Assembly (NCBI RefSeq): GCF_002506585.1
Contig: NZ_DAXW01000009.1
Span: forward strand, 43,874 to 107,873
Reading direction: 5' to 3'
DNA length: 64,000 nucleotides
From: Methanoculleus sp. UBA430
Lineage (GTDB): Archaea > Halobacteriota > Methanomicrobia > Methanomicrobiales > Methanoculleaceae
The position numbers were made by a program, and so were the translations under genes. The notes below the pieces were generated by a model. That model saw only the letters and a program-made list of their open reading frames with translations. It was not told where the DNA came from and searched no databases. This document shows positions 1 to 8,111 of this stretch, one piece after another. Numbering within the stretch: position 1 is the first letter of the stretch; every line of letters begins with the position of its first letter.

Positions 1-293
1 CCCTTCAGGGCGGGGTAGTTGACATAGTTTAGAGCATCATTGACATCAGCGTTGATCAGGGTGTCCAGAGCACTCCGATACAACCCCCGCTTGACCCGCC
101 GTTTCCTTCCGTAGGGAGGTTTGCAGATCGGGTCAAGGTTCAGAGCATCGACCCGCGAGGTGTAGGCTTCAGAATGCGAGTCATCGAACCGGATCCCGAG
201 CAACTCGCACTTGCTCTTCAGTTTCTGCCGGAACTTGTGATACGGCACCTGCACGAAGTTCTGGTTGCCCCGCTTGCGCAGGGGGCCTTCTTG
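1..293 (-). pseudogene. tnpB: C-terminal fragment of a TnpB (IS605 OrfB) protein, cut by the left edge
   Basis: The reverse strand from about 293 to 1 reads as the end of a TnpB-type RNA-guided nuclease: QNFVQVPYHKFRQKL, then EAYTSRVDAL, RVKRGLYRS and INADVNDALN, the last carrying the RuvC-III aspartate. The upstream reading frame loses TnpB similarity and no start is visible, so the 5' part looks missing or decayed. The final bases on this strand, CCCCGCCCTGAAGGG, are the beginning of the GC-rich hairpin that usually marks the right end of such elements, so the element end lies just outside the window. The zinc-finger cysteines usual between the EAYTS and NAD motifs are absent here. It is distinct from the second TnpB at 34.1-35.2 kb. 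No stop codon is seen before the edge. Confidence 0.75.
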
Positions 294-599
294 CCCACTG
301 AGGTGAAAAAGCAGGCATTCCGAACCGTTCCGATTCCAGGCTTTACCGGTGATTGAGCGTACTGTCCTTCCGGCGGGACCCGGTGTCCGGACTTCGGGCC
401 GCAACGAGGGTGATAAAGCGACCGCTCCCACCTGCCAGGCACGGCGCCCCCCATTCCACCAGGCTCCAGGGATCTGCTGGCCTGGACCGGGATATGACAG
501 CCGGAAATCACCCGAAAATAATACATTGCTGAATCTCTGCCTCTTCGTGGCATGGAAATTTTTAATATAATTAACTAAATATATTCATAAAGTGATTAA
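294..599. other. Intergenic stretch, no gene seen
   Basis: It lies between the TnpB remnant and the M48-like gene. The left half is GC-rich and may be decayed insertion-element DNA. The last 60 bases are AT-rich and carry a promoter for the next gene. Confidence 0.5.
561..570 (+). promoter_or_regulatory. TATA box of the M48-like protease gene
   Basis: TTTAATATAA sits about 30 bp before the ATG at 600 in an AT-rich pocket of otherwise GC-rich DNA. The expected transcript start is about 590, giving a very short leader. Confidence 0.55.
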
Positions 600-1283
600 A
601 TGGCCGATGACAACCCCCGCCTCTACCGAATATTCCGGGAACTCCAGGAGAAAGGGTTGATCGACCGCAAGAGGAAGCTGGTGCAGTGCCCGCTTGTACT
701 CTCCATACGGGGCTGCCCGGCGCTCAACTGCATCCGATACCAGGCTGCATTCTACGAAAAAACCCTTTCCCGGGTCAGCGACGACGCACTCAGGTTCGTG
801 CTCCTCCACGAAGAGGGGCACATCAAGGAGGGTTCCCCCCTCATCTCCGTCCTTCCGGCCCTCCCTCTTCTCCCATGTCTCCTTCTCCTCTGGCACCCGC
901 CCCTGGATTCACTGTTGCCGGGAGTCCTGCCGTACCTGCAGGTGACGGGCCTCCCCATCGTAAAACTAGCATTCCTTCTCCCTCTCCTCCTGCTCGTATT
1001 CTTCGCCTACCGGGCATACTATTGCCGCATGTGCGACGAGGAGTTCACCGCCGACCGGTACGCGGCAGATGCCATGCGACGCTGCTACCGGACCAGAGAC
1101 CCGGGAGCTCTCCTCCAGAACATCCTCTCCGGATTGCTGGCCGGGGTCCCGGCATCGCGCCGCAGGCGGGTCTCTGGTCCGGCGCAGACGAACCCCGGGC
1201 CCCTCCGTTCCAGACCCGACTACCGGCCATCTATCGCCGAACGCGTAGAACGAGTCCGGGATAGAGCAGACCTCCCGACCTGA
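600..1283 (+). CDS. M48-like membrane metalloprotease
   Basis: A 227-residue protein with a zinc-protease signature: HEEGH (HExxH) at residues 70-74 and a downstream glutamate in DEEFTADRYAAD (about 146-157), the usual arrangement of the third zinc ligand in M48 (HtpX/Ste24-like) peptidases. Two hydrophobic spans lie between them, at about 83-99 and 117-138, so the catalytic motifs sit on the same side of a membrane hairpin. The C-terminal 60 residues are Arg/Pro-rich and not conserved-looking. It is shorter than HtpX (about 290 residues) and lacks its usual N-terminal membrane pair. The gene stands alone with its own TATA box. Family assignment is from motifs; the substrate is unknown. Confidence 0.72.
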   Translation: MADDNPRLYRIFRELQEKGLIDRKRKLVQCPLVLSIRGCPALNCIRYQAAFYEKTLSRVSDDALRFVLLHEEGHIKEGSPLISVLPALPLLPCLLLLWHPPLDSLLPGVLPYLQVTGLPIVKLAFLLPLLLLVFFAYRAYYCRMCDEEFTADRYAADAMRRCYRTRDPGALLQNILSGLLAGVPASRRRRVSGPAQTNPGPLRSRPDYRPSIAERVERVRDRADLPT

Positions 1284-1544
1284 GACCCCGCGGCACGCCG
1301 CAGGGGCAGGGGCCTCTCCTGCTGACGCCTGTTCGTCCGCGAGATGCGAGCACCCCAAAACCTGGCGCAACCGCTACCTGCCGCGCCCCCGAAGAGGTTC
1401 ACTTGCAGGGGGTTTGGGTGCAGGCACAACCCGAACCTACCAACAAGGACTGCCGATCTGATATAATCGAAAGCGTACCCCAGGGACACGCGACACTATA
1501 AAAGTAAGTTTAATAGCCCCCATTTCAAATAGAGGTATTGAGGG
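1284..1544. other. Intergenic region, no gene seen
   Basis: GC-rich 261-bp spacer without a convincing frame. It ends in an AT-rich promoter region for the ParA gene. Confidence 0.4.
1496..1504 (+). promoter_or_regulatory. TATA box of the parA-mcp-cheW-cheR operon
   Basis: CTATAAAAG lies about 45 bp before the GTG start at 1545. A ribosome-binding stretch, AGAGGT, lies at 1531-1536, nine bases from that GTG and so supporting it as the start. Confidence 0.55.
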
Positions 1545-2423
1545 GTGCTGGATATCACAATTGTAGCGTTCGCCCACCACAAAGGTGGCACAGGAAAGAC
1601 GACATCGTGCCTCAATGTCGCAGGATATCTCCAGAAAGACGGAAAAAGTGTTCTGGTAGTGGACTGCGACCCGCAGGCCAATGCCACCGCGGGGCTCGGG
1701 GTCAACCCCGAAACCCTCGAACTGAGTATGTATGACGTCTTCATGAGCGCGTTCGAAGGGTTTCCGGACGTCGTGATCAACGATATCATTGTCCCTACGG
1801 CATCGGGGGTCGACCTGGCTCCGGCAACCCTGGACCTCGTGGGGGTTGAGCCCTACCTCTACGGTATCGAAGACAGGGCAGGACTGCTCAAGGAGGCGCT
1901 TGCCCGGGTGAGGGGCAACTATGACTTCATCCTGATCGACACACCTCCGAGCATGGGGCAGTTCGTCATAAACGGCCTCATCGCTGCAGACCATACCGTC
2001 GTCACCCTCGATCCCGGCACCTTCGCCTTGAGAGGTATGGAAGCCCTGTCAACGGTCTTCGGCGACATCAGGGAGATGCTTGGGGAGGACGTCGCCGCAG
2101 ACTTCGCCATCCTGACCCGCTGGAAGGGTTCGGGTGACCGGGCAGCCGGAACGAGCGGCCTTGCGCTCTTCCTGAAACGGATCTTCTCACCCGGCCCCTC
2201 CGTGGAAGAGGAGAAGGAGAGAGAACGGCTGAAGGTCTTTGAGGCCGAGGTCCGGAGATCGTTCAAACAGGTATTCGCAGTCCCCTACTCACCTGCTATC
2301 TACGAAACGCAGCAGAAAGGGCTTCCGATATCCCACTACGCACCCGAGAGCGAGGCGGGCCGAGAATACCGGGCAATAACAACTGCGCTCCTGGCACTGG
2401 ATGAGGACCATGATGAGGTGTGA
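1545..2423 (+). CDS. ParA/MinD-family P-loop ATPase, first gene of a chemosensory operon
   Basis: A 292-residue ParA-type ATPase. The deviant Walker A motif KGGTGKTT is at residues 13-20, the Walker A' segment VVDCDPQANAT at about 41-51, and DTPPSMG at about 130-136. Such proteins dimerise on ATP, bind DNA non-specifically and position cargo: chromosomes, plasmids or, in some bacteria, chemoreceptor clusters (ParC). No ParB gene or parS-like repeat is adjacent. The stop overlaps the GTG of the chemoreceptor gene, and CheW and CheR follow, so the likeliest cargo is a cytoplasmic receptor array. The start is GTG, chosen from AGAGGT nine bases upstream. ATPase family: certain. Receptor positioning: inferred from context. 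Confidence 0.85.
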   Translation: MLDITIVAFAHHKGGTGKTTSCLNVAGYLQKDGKSVLVVDCDPQANATAGLGVNPETLELSMYDVFMSAFEGFPDVVINDIIVPTASGVDLAPATLDLVGVEPYLYGIEDRAGLLKEALARVRGNYDFILIDTPPSMGQFVINGLIAADHTVVTLDPGTFALRGMEALSTVFGDIREMLGEDVAADFAILTRWKGSGDRAAGTSGLALFLKRIFSPGPSVEEEKERERLKVFEAEVRRSFKQVFAVPYSPAIYETQQKGLPISHYAPESEAGREYRAITTALLALDEDHDEV

Positions 2424-5293
2424 TGATGATCGATAAACCTGGAAGAAAAGCACTCTTTACCGGCCCGGTTGTGCCGGGTACTGCAGGACAGACACGGGAA
2501 CACGGAGCAGTGGTACTGCCCGAGGGGATCGAGGCTGCGCTCCACGCGGGGCTTGGCGGCGACGATTCCGCAAGGATCGACCCAGCCGGTGTGCCGGAAG
2601 AGTTCCGGCCCCTGGCGGTCTCGCTCAATGCGCTGCTCGATAAGAAGCAGGAGGAGAAGCAGACCCTCAAGAGCCGGCTGGTGGAGGCGAGGGCGCTTCT
2701 GAAGAGCTCCGATACGATCATCCAGCAGAACCCGATGCCCATCCTTGTCGTCGACCCGCAGTTCAAGATAACCGTGGCAAACAGCGCCTATGCCGAGATG
2801 AGCGGGATCCCGATGGACCAGGTGCTCGGCAGGAGCCTCAAGGACTTCAAGATAACGTCGCAGAAGGGTTCGGGTCTCCGGCAGGCAATCCAGGAGAAGA
2901 AGCGCGTCTTCGGGGAAGTCATCGTCGAACTACCCTCGGGGACTCATACGCTCGAACAGTACGGCATCCCGCTTCTCGACAAAAATAATGCGGTCGAGAA
3001 CGTCCTCATCGTCTATAACGACGTCACCCGACAGCGGGAGGGAGAAGAGGAGATCAAGGTCCAGATGGAGAATATTGCCGAATTGCAACGGCAGTCCGAG
3101 ACGATCGTCCAGAAGAACCCGATGCCCATCCTGGTCGTCGACACCGGGATGAAGATCCTCACGGCCAACGAGGCATACCTCCAGCTGACCGGCATCGATC
3201 GGTCTCGTATCGCAACGATGACCCTGCGGGACTTCAAAGTACATAGCCAGAAAGGAGACGGGATCAAGAAGGTGCTCACCGAGAAGGTGCGGGTGTACGG
3301 CGAAGTGACGGTCGAGTTTCCCACCGGCACCTACATCCTGGAGCAGTACGGGATCCCGCTCACAAACGAGAAGAACGAACTGACGGGGATCCTGATCGTC
3401 TACAACGACGTCACCGAAAAACGGCAAGAAGAGGACGAGATCCGGAGGATGCAGCACCGCATCGACACGATGATCAAGTTAAACCCGCTTGCGATCGCGA
3501 CGCTTCGTCCCGACAAGAGCCGGATCGACATCAACGACGAGTACGCCCGGATGTGGCGGGGGACCCGGGAAGAGACCCTTGCAAAGAAGCTCTACGACTA
3601 CGATATCACGGTCGTCGGCGGCGATCATTTCTACGCCTGCTACGAGACGAAGAAGCCCGCACGAACCGATGTCATGGTCAAGTGGCCCGACGGCGTGAAG
3701 AAGTACCTCACCCTGAACGCCATTCCGATCCTGGACGCGAAGGGCGATATCGAGATGGCCTTCTACGTCTGGAACGACTGGACCGACCTCCAGAAGGAGA
3801 AGGAGGAGGTCGAGAAGACCGAGCACCGGGTGGATGCGATGATCAAGCAGAACCCGCTCGCGATCGCGACGCTTCGTCCCGACAAGAGCCGGATCGACAT
3901 CAACGACGAGTACGCCCGGATGTGGCGGGGAACCCGGGAAGAGACCCTCGCGAAGAAACTCTACGACTACGACATCACCATCCTCGATGGCGACCACTTC
4001 TACGCCTGCTACGAGTCGAAGAAACTCGCCCGGACCGACGTCATGGTCAAGTGGCCCGACGGCGTGAAGAAGTATCTCACCCTGAACGCCATTCCGATCC
4101 TGGATGCGAAAGGCGATATCGAGATGGCCTTCTACGTCTGGAACGACTGGACCGAGCAGCGGGAGAGAGAAGACCAGATCCGGGACCTGATGGAGACCGC
4201 GAAGCAGGAGAGCGAGAGACTCGCAGGGAGCGCCCGCGAACTCGGAGGCGCACTCGCCGCCATGGCAAAGGGCGACCTGACGGCGTTCGTGGACGCAGAG
4301 ACAGGCGACCCGCTTCATGAAGTCAAGAGCGATTACAACGCCTCGCTGACTGCCATCCGCACCCTCCTCGGGGAAGTGGCAAAAGCGGCGCACCAGGTGG
4401 ATATGACCACAAAAGAGGTCAGCAAGAGCACCGACGAGATTATCCGGGCCACGGAGCAGGTCGCCGTCTCGACACAGCAGTCTTCGGAGGATGCACGGCG
4501 GCAGCTTGAGAAGATCGAGGAGATCGGGACGGACATCAACGATCTTTCGGCATCCATCGAGGAGATTGCAAGCACGTCGCAGGAGGTCATGGAGCAGGCC
4601 TCGAAGGCGTCGAAGGAGGGGAACGATGCGGCCTCGCTCGGCGAAGTCGCGGCAAAGAAGATGCAGCTCGTCGAGGAGATCTCCACGCAGACGGTGGACG
4701 AGATCAGCACCCTCAACAACCAGATGCGGGAGATCAACAATATCGTCAAGTTGATCACGGATATCGCCAACCAGACCAATCTCCTTGCACTGAACGCAGC
4801 CATCGAGGCCGCCCGTGCCGGGGAGCATGGCCGCGGGTTCGCCGTCGTCGCAGGCGAGATCAGAAACCTTGCCGGGGAGTCCAAGCGGGCGAGCCAGGAC
4901 ATCGAGGACCTGATCAGGACGATTCAGGCGAGCACCGACAAGACCGCAGGCTCGATGCAGGCGTCTCACCAGGAGATCCAGGCAGGCATCGAGAGCGTCA
5001 ACAAGGTCATCGTGGGCTTAAACCGGATCGTCAAAGGCGTGGAAGTGGTCGCCCATGGTATCACCGAGATCACGAAGGCCACCGAAGATCAGGCGAGTTC
5101 CACCAACAACGTCATGCAGAAGATGGATGAGTCCACCCACATGACCAAGGAAAGCCTGGACCGCACCGAGGATATGGCGGCACTCGCAGAGGAAGTCAGC
5201 GCGTCGACAGAGGAGGTCGGGAGCGCATCGCACGAACTGGCAGGCATGGCCGAACAACTCGAGAAGGTAATGAAACAGTTCAAACTCACCTGA
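2420..5293 (+). CDS. Soluble methyl-accepting chemotaxis protein with four PAS domains
   Basis: A 957-residue chemoreceptor without any transmembrane segment. After about 85 variable residues come four PAS domains at roughly 90-205, 215-335, 345-465 and 470-590, then a HAMP-like linker (about 620-690) and a long MCP signalling helix pair. The highly conserved hairpin tip (NLLALNAAIEAARAGEHGRG) is near residues 785-805. Each PAS ends in a V(Y/W)ND motif. PAS1/PAS2 resemble each other, and PAS3/PAS4 are almost identical at the DNA level with a 369-bp period. The protein should sit in a cytoplasmic array, couple through CheW and be methylated by CheR, both encoded next. The start is the GTG overlapping the parA stop; ATGs follow at 2423 and 2426. 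The ligand is unknown; PAS domains could bind a redox cofactor or a small molecule. Confidence 0.93.
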   Translation: MMMIDKPGRKALFTGPVVPGTAGQTREHGAVVLPEGIEAALHAGLGGDDSARIDPAGVPEEFRPLAVSLNALLDKKQEEKQTLKSRLVEARALLKSSDTIIQQNPMPILVVDPQFKITVANSAYAEMSGIPMDQVLGRSLKDFKITSQKGSGLRQAIQEKKRVFGEVIVELPSGTHTLEQYGIPLLDKNNAVENVLIVYNDVTRQREGEEEIKVQMENIAELQRQSETIVQKNPMPILVVDTGMKILTANEAYLQLTGIDRSRIATMTLRDFKVHSQKGDGIKKVLTEKVRVYGEVTVEFPTGTYILEQYGIPLTNEKNELTGILIVYNDVTEKRQEEDEIRRMQHRIDTMIKLNPLAIATLRPDKSRIDINDEYARMWRGTREETLAKKLYDYDITVVGGDHFYACYETKKPARTDVMVKWPDGVKKYLTLNAIPILDAKGDIEMAFYVWNDWTDLQKEKEEVEKTEHRVDAMIKQNPLAIATLRPDKSRIDINDEYARMWRGTREETLAKKLYDYDITILDGDHFYACYESKKLARTDVMVKWPDGVKKYLTLNAIPILDAKGDIEMAFYVWNDWTEQREREDQIRDLMETAKQESERLAGSARELGGALAAMAKGDLTAFVDAETGDPLHEVKSDYNASLTAIRTLLGEVAKAAHQVDMTTKEVSKSTDEIIRATEQVAVSTQQSSEDARRQLEKIEEIGTDINDLSASIEEIASTSQEVMEQASKASKEGNDAASLGEVAAKKMQLVEEISTQTVDEISTLNNQMREINNIVKLITDIANQTNLLALNAAIEAARAGEHGRGFAVVAGEIRNLAGESKRASQDIEDLIRTIQASTDKTAGSMQASHQEIQAGIESVNKVIVGLNRIVKGVEVVAHGITEITKATEDQASSTNNVMQKMDESTHMTKESLDRTEDMAALAEEVSASTEEVGSASHELAGMAEQLEKVMKQFKLT
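3482..4160 (+). repeat. Tandem 369-bp duplication encoding PAS3 and PAS4
   Basis: The stretch starting AACCCGCTTGCGATCGCG at 3482 recurs at 3851 with few changes over about 300 bp (123-codon period). Differences are mostly synonymous, which points to a recent duplication or ongoing gene conversion. Confidence 0.85.
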
Positions 5294-5304
5294 GGGAGGA
5301 GACG

Positions 5305-5784
5305 ATGGCAGCACCCGTAGACGTAGTAGAGTTCCAGCTCGGGGAAGAGCACTACGCTCTGGATATCCAGATTGCACGCGAGATCGTGGAGATGATGCCG
5401 ATCACTCCCCTTCCTCGTGCTCCCGAATACCTTGCGGGCATCATCAACCTGCGGGGCGAGATCACGAATATCATCGACCTCAGAGACCTCCTCGGGCTCC
5501 CCGAATCCGGAGAGGCTGAGAACCGGAAGATCGTCGTGTTGATGCCGGATGTGGCGGGCGGATCGAACGTGGGGATCATCGTCGATGATGTTTACAGCGT
5601 CATCTCGGTTCGAGATGAGCAGATTGAGCGGATCAACGATGGCATCACCTCGTCGATCAGCGATTATGTCAAGGCGATCATCAAGATGGGGGCCGAAGAT
5701 GACGAGAAACCCAAGACCCTCATCATCTGGCTCGACGTCCAGAAGGTGATCAGTGATCTCGGGCACTACCAGACCACAGCATAA
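5305..5784 (+). CDS. cheW: CheW chemotaxis adaptor
   Basis: A 159-residue CheW domain with the family core: VVEFQLGEEHYALDI at the N-terminus, PLPRAPEYLAGIINLRGEI in the middle and a GIIVDDVYSV strand. CheW links receptors to the kinase CheA. A strong ribosome-binding site (GGGAGGAG) precedes the ATG, 11 bp after the chemoreceptor stop. Its end overlaps the extended frame of cheR, though the likely cheR start lies beyond it. No CheA, CheY or CheB is encoded in the window, so the pathway must be completed from elsewhere. Confidence 0.92.
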   Translation: MAAPVDVVEFQLGEEHYALDIQIAREIVEMMPITPLPRAPEYLAGIINLRGEITNIIDLRDLLGLPESGEAENRKIVVLMPDVAGGSNVGIIVDDVYSVISVRDEQIERINDGITSSISDYVKAIIKMGAEDDEKPKTLIIWLDVQKVISDLGHYQTTA

Positions 5785-5818
5785 CGGGATCCCTCGCCCG
5801 GCAAGAGCAGAGTATCAC

Positions 5819-6613
5819 ATGGATGCATTTCTATCGCTCCAGACGAGCATCGAGAAACTGGTCCGGATCAAGTGCTCGAATTACAAAGAGGACTACATCA
5901 AGCGGCGCATCCTCTCCCGGATGCGCCTGACGAACACTGCGGACTACGAAGCCTACCACAAATACCTCCTCGCAACCCCCCAGGAGATCGACCTGCTCCG
6001 CAACGCCCTCACTATCAACGTCACCAAATTCTTCCGGGACCCGGAGGTCTTTGAGGTGATGCGGCGGGAAGTGCTGCCGGATCTCGCTCGTCGCAAGGGA
6101 ACGATCAGGATCTGGTGCGCCGGATGCGCCACGGGTGAAGAGCCCTACTCGATCGCCATCCTCGCGCACGACCTGATGGCGCTTCATCCGGGTGTCAGCG
6201 TAACGATATACGCGACCGATATCGACGCCGTGGTGCTGCAGAAAGCCACGGCCGGGATCTATGACAGAAAGGCGCTTGAGAATGTGGATGAGCGCCAGCT
6301 CCGGAAGCATTTCGTCAGCCGCGATGACGACACGTTCGAAGTCCGTCCCCACGTCAAAAACCTCGTCAAGTTCCGGAAACACGACCTGATGTCGGGAGTT
6401 CCCATCACACGATACCTTGACGCCGTCATCTGCCGGAACGTCACCATCTACTTCACCGAGAAGCAGAAGAACGACTTGACACACCTTTTTTACTCCGCAC
6501 TCGCGAGCGACGGCTACTATGTCATCGGTAAAACTGAGTACCTGGGAAGAGAGGTGGAGCACCTCTTCACGCCGTATAATACCATGCAGAAGATACTCAA
6601 GAAGGCCGCGTAG
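5819..6613 (+). CDS. cheR: CheR chemoreceptor glutamate methyltransferase
   Basis: A 264-residue CheR. The N-terminal helical domain has the typical NALTINVTKFFRDPEVF segment, followed by the SAM-binding region IRIWCAGCATGEEPYSIA and the late motifs DAVICRNV and FTEKQ. It transfers methyl groups from SAM to glutamates of chemoreceptors, here presumably the four-PAS receptor of the same operon. I chose the ATG at 5819 (MDAFLSLQ) because the family starts there; an in-frame ATG at 5753 would add 22 atypical residues overlapping cheW. Confidence 0.92.
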   Translation: MDAFLSLQTSIEKLVRIKCSNYKEDYIKRRILSRMRLTNTADYEAYHKYLLATPQEIDLLRNALTINVTKFFRDPEVFEVMRREVLPDLARRKGTIRIWCAGCATGEEPYSIAILAHDLMALHPGVSVTIYATDIDAVVLQKATAGIYDRKALENVDERQLRKHFVSRDDDTFEVRPHVKNLVKFRKHDLMSGVPITRYLDAVICRNVTIYFTEKQKNDLTHLFYSALASDGYYVIGKTEYLGREVEHLFTPYNTMQKILKKAA

Positions 6614-6634
6614 TGCGGGTATACCGGGCGAATA

Positions 6635-6892
6635 TTACCGGCGGCCGGAAAGGTCCCTCTCCGTCACGGTTTCGTCGAACTGCGACATCCGGTGCATGAA
6701 GGCCTTCCGGGCCCGGTAGCGCTTCAGTTCGGCGAAGAGCAGGAAGAAGTTCACGCCGACGATGACGATGACGAGCATGAGGCTGATCCAGAGCCGGCTG
6801 TCGTTCTGGGTTGTGATGAAGAGCGCGACAAGAAGCACCACGAACGAGAGCAGATAAAATATCACCCACGTGCGAACCTCTGTGACGTCCAT
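6635..6892 (-). CDS. Small two-helix membrane protein
   Basis: An 85-residue protein with two hydrophobic helices (about 9-27 and 33-53), then a basic, charged cytoplasmic tail (ELKRYRARKAFMHR). It is the only gene facing left between the chemosensory operon and the next membrane-anchored protein. I do not recognise a named family. Coding is supported by the helix pattern and by being the longest sensible frame in its interval. Confidence 0.6.
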   Translation of the reverse strand: MDVTEVRTWVIFYLLSFVVLLVALFITTQNDSRLWISLMLVIVIVGVNFFLLFAELKRYRARKAFMHRMSQFDETVTERDLSGRR

Positions 6893-6981
6893 GCTCTCAT
6901 CAGGACAATGGTATCGTCTCCTTATTAACGGTTCTTTTTTGAAACGCCGATTGTGAGAGTAACCATGAGGAATCCGGGATT

Positions 6982-6995
6982 ATTCGGCACCGAAT
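6982..6995. promoter_or_regulatory. Perfect palindrome ATTCGG-CA-CCGAAT
   Basis: Two 6-bp arms with a 2-bp spacer, about 18 bp before the ATG at 7014. It could be an operator for the divergent pair 6892/7014, but no clear TATA box pairs with it. Confidence 0.3.
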
Positions 6996-7013
6996 ACCAC
7001 CCTGTAGGCAAGG

Positions 7014-7643
7014 ATGCAGAGCAGGAATCAAAAGGTCTTTTGCCTCGCACTTCCCTCTACACCTGTGGATAAAGGCGACGTCTTCAGCATTGTTGCCGCC
7101 CTGATCATCGTCGTTGCAGTAGCGGTGGTGTTTCGCCCGCCCGGAGCGGATGCAGGGACGGAGGTTCCGGAAGGCCCCGCACCGGAGATCACCCCGACGC
7201 CGTCCATCACCGCTCCCCCTGCGCCGGAACCCACCAGAATCTCCTACACGAGCGGGATCTGGAGTTACCCCCTCGTTCACCTCCCTGATAACCTCACCCG
7301 TTATGGCGGGTCCGATCCGCCCTGGAAAGAGACCGCAGATATCATTCCGTTCGCATACCTCGAGGAGGCAAGAGGAGGCATCACCGAGACGTTTCACGTA
7401 CCGTATGCTGTCTGGAGGCTGAACTGCAGCGTCTCTGCAATAGTACGGCCTGAAGCGGCGCATTTCCGGATGGCACTGATCGAACGGGAGAGGGGGACGA
7501 TCGTAGAAGGGGTCGACCTGCACTATCCGGGCAGCATCATCAAAAATGTCGAAAGAGGAGGGAAAGACTTTTACCTGATCGTCAGCGTGGATGATGTGGA
7601 GTCATACCGTATCACCCTGGAGACGCTCCCCGCATACCGCTGA
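7014..7643 (+). CDS. Membrane-anchored extracellular protein of unknown function
   Basis: A 209-residue protein with one strongly hydrophobic helix (about residues 23-40), a Pro/Thr-rich linker (about 45-72, many TPTP-like steps) and a folded domain of about 130 residues with no cysteine pair. This is the typical layout of a methanogen surface protein tethered by an N-terminal signal anchor. The start is uncertain: the ATG at 7014 has no good ribosome site, and a GTG at 7065 would start just before the hydrophobic helix (VDKGDVFSIVAALIIVV). No recognised domain. Confidence 0.6.
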   Translation: MQSRNQKVFCLALPSTPVDKGDVFSIVAALIIVVAVAVVFRPPGADAGTEVPEGPAPEITPTPSITAPPAPEPTRISYTSGIWSYPLVHLPDNLTRYGGSDPPWKETADIIPFAYLEEARGGITETFHVPYAVWRLNCSVSAIVRPEAAHFRMALIERERGTIVEGVDLHYPGSIIKNVERGGKDFYLIVSVDDVESYRITLETLPAYR

Positions 7644-7644
7644 T

Positions 7645-7830
7645 TCAGATCTTCTCGACGGTGATCCGGACCCGATCTCCGGCCCGCACACCGTGCCCCT
7701 TCGGGACGTCGATGTTGAACCAGAGCACTTCCGGATTCTCGTGGCTCTTGTCCTGGGACATGAGGCAATCCTTGTGGTCGTTGATGTTGGCCACAAACTC
7801 GACGGGTGCTTCGAACTCAATGATCTTCAT
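7645..7830 (-). CDS. Small conserved-looking beta-rich protein, unknown function
   Basis: A 61-residue protein (MKIIEFEAPVEFVANINDH...RAGDRVRITVEKI). The end, with VRAGDRVRITVE preceded by VPKGHG, resembles a small beta-barrel of the TRAM/OB or AbrB-like type, but I cannot name the family. The ATG at 7830 is preferred over the in-frame one at 7887, which would lie 27 bases from the stop of the upstream gene and add residues of low quality. It follows the winged-helix gene at 7860-8111 closely on the same strand and probably shares its promoter. Confidence 0.55.
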   Translation of the reverse strand: MKIIEFEAPVEFVANINDHKDCLMSQDKSHENPEVLWFNIDVPKGHGVRAGDRVRITVEKI

Positions 7831-7859
7831 GCCGTAGAATAGAGTGTCCCGGGATAAAA

Positions 7860-8111
7860 TCATGCTGGACGAGGAGTAACCCGCCACGTCGTACTGTTCG
7901 AGTAACTCCAGCGCCTGATATCCAGCTCGTCGCAGATCTCTGAGAGGATGGCAAGGTTGATGCCGACCTCTTTTGGAGAGAGGCCCAGATCAGTTGCGAT
8001 ATACTTTGATTTGAAGTAGGATTTGCCTGCTTTCAACCCTGACTTGAGGTGATACAGGATCTTTCTCTGGGTATCGCTGTATCGCTCTTTAATGCGGTCC
8101 TTTGTCGACAT
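7860..8111 (-). CDS. Archaeal winged-helix protein (DUF7123-like)
   Basis: An 83-residue basic protein, MSTKDRIKERYSDTQRKILY..., with a helix-turn-helix core (YIATDLGLSPKEVGINLAILSE) and a final IRRWSYSNSTTWRV strand. The pattern matches a small archaeal winged-helix family seen in haloarchaea and methanogens. It probably binds DNA. It has its own TATA box and is followed after 29 bp by the 61-residue protein. The family name is from memory; the winged-helix fold is the safer statement. Confidence 0.7.
   Translation of the reverse strand: MSTKDRIKERYSDTQRKILYHLKSGLKAGKSYFKSKYIATDLGLSPKEVGINLAILSEICDELDIRRWSYSNSTTWRVTPRPA

Noticed and set aside
3479..4969. 496-residue open frame on the minus strand inside the chemoreceptor gene
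   Set aside because: Mirror of the GC-rich chemoreceptor codons; Leu/Asp/Val/Arg-rich with no domain pattern, while the plus strand has clear PAS and MCP motifs.
6965..7072. 35-residue frame (MRNPGLFGTEYHPVGK...) overlapping the surface protein start
   Set aside because: No ribosome-binding site or promoter; too short to support, though it could be an upstream leader.
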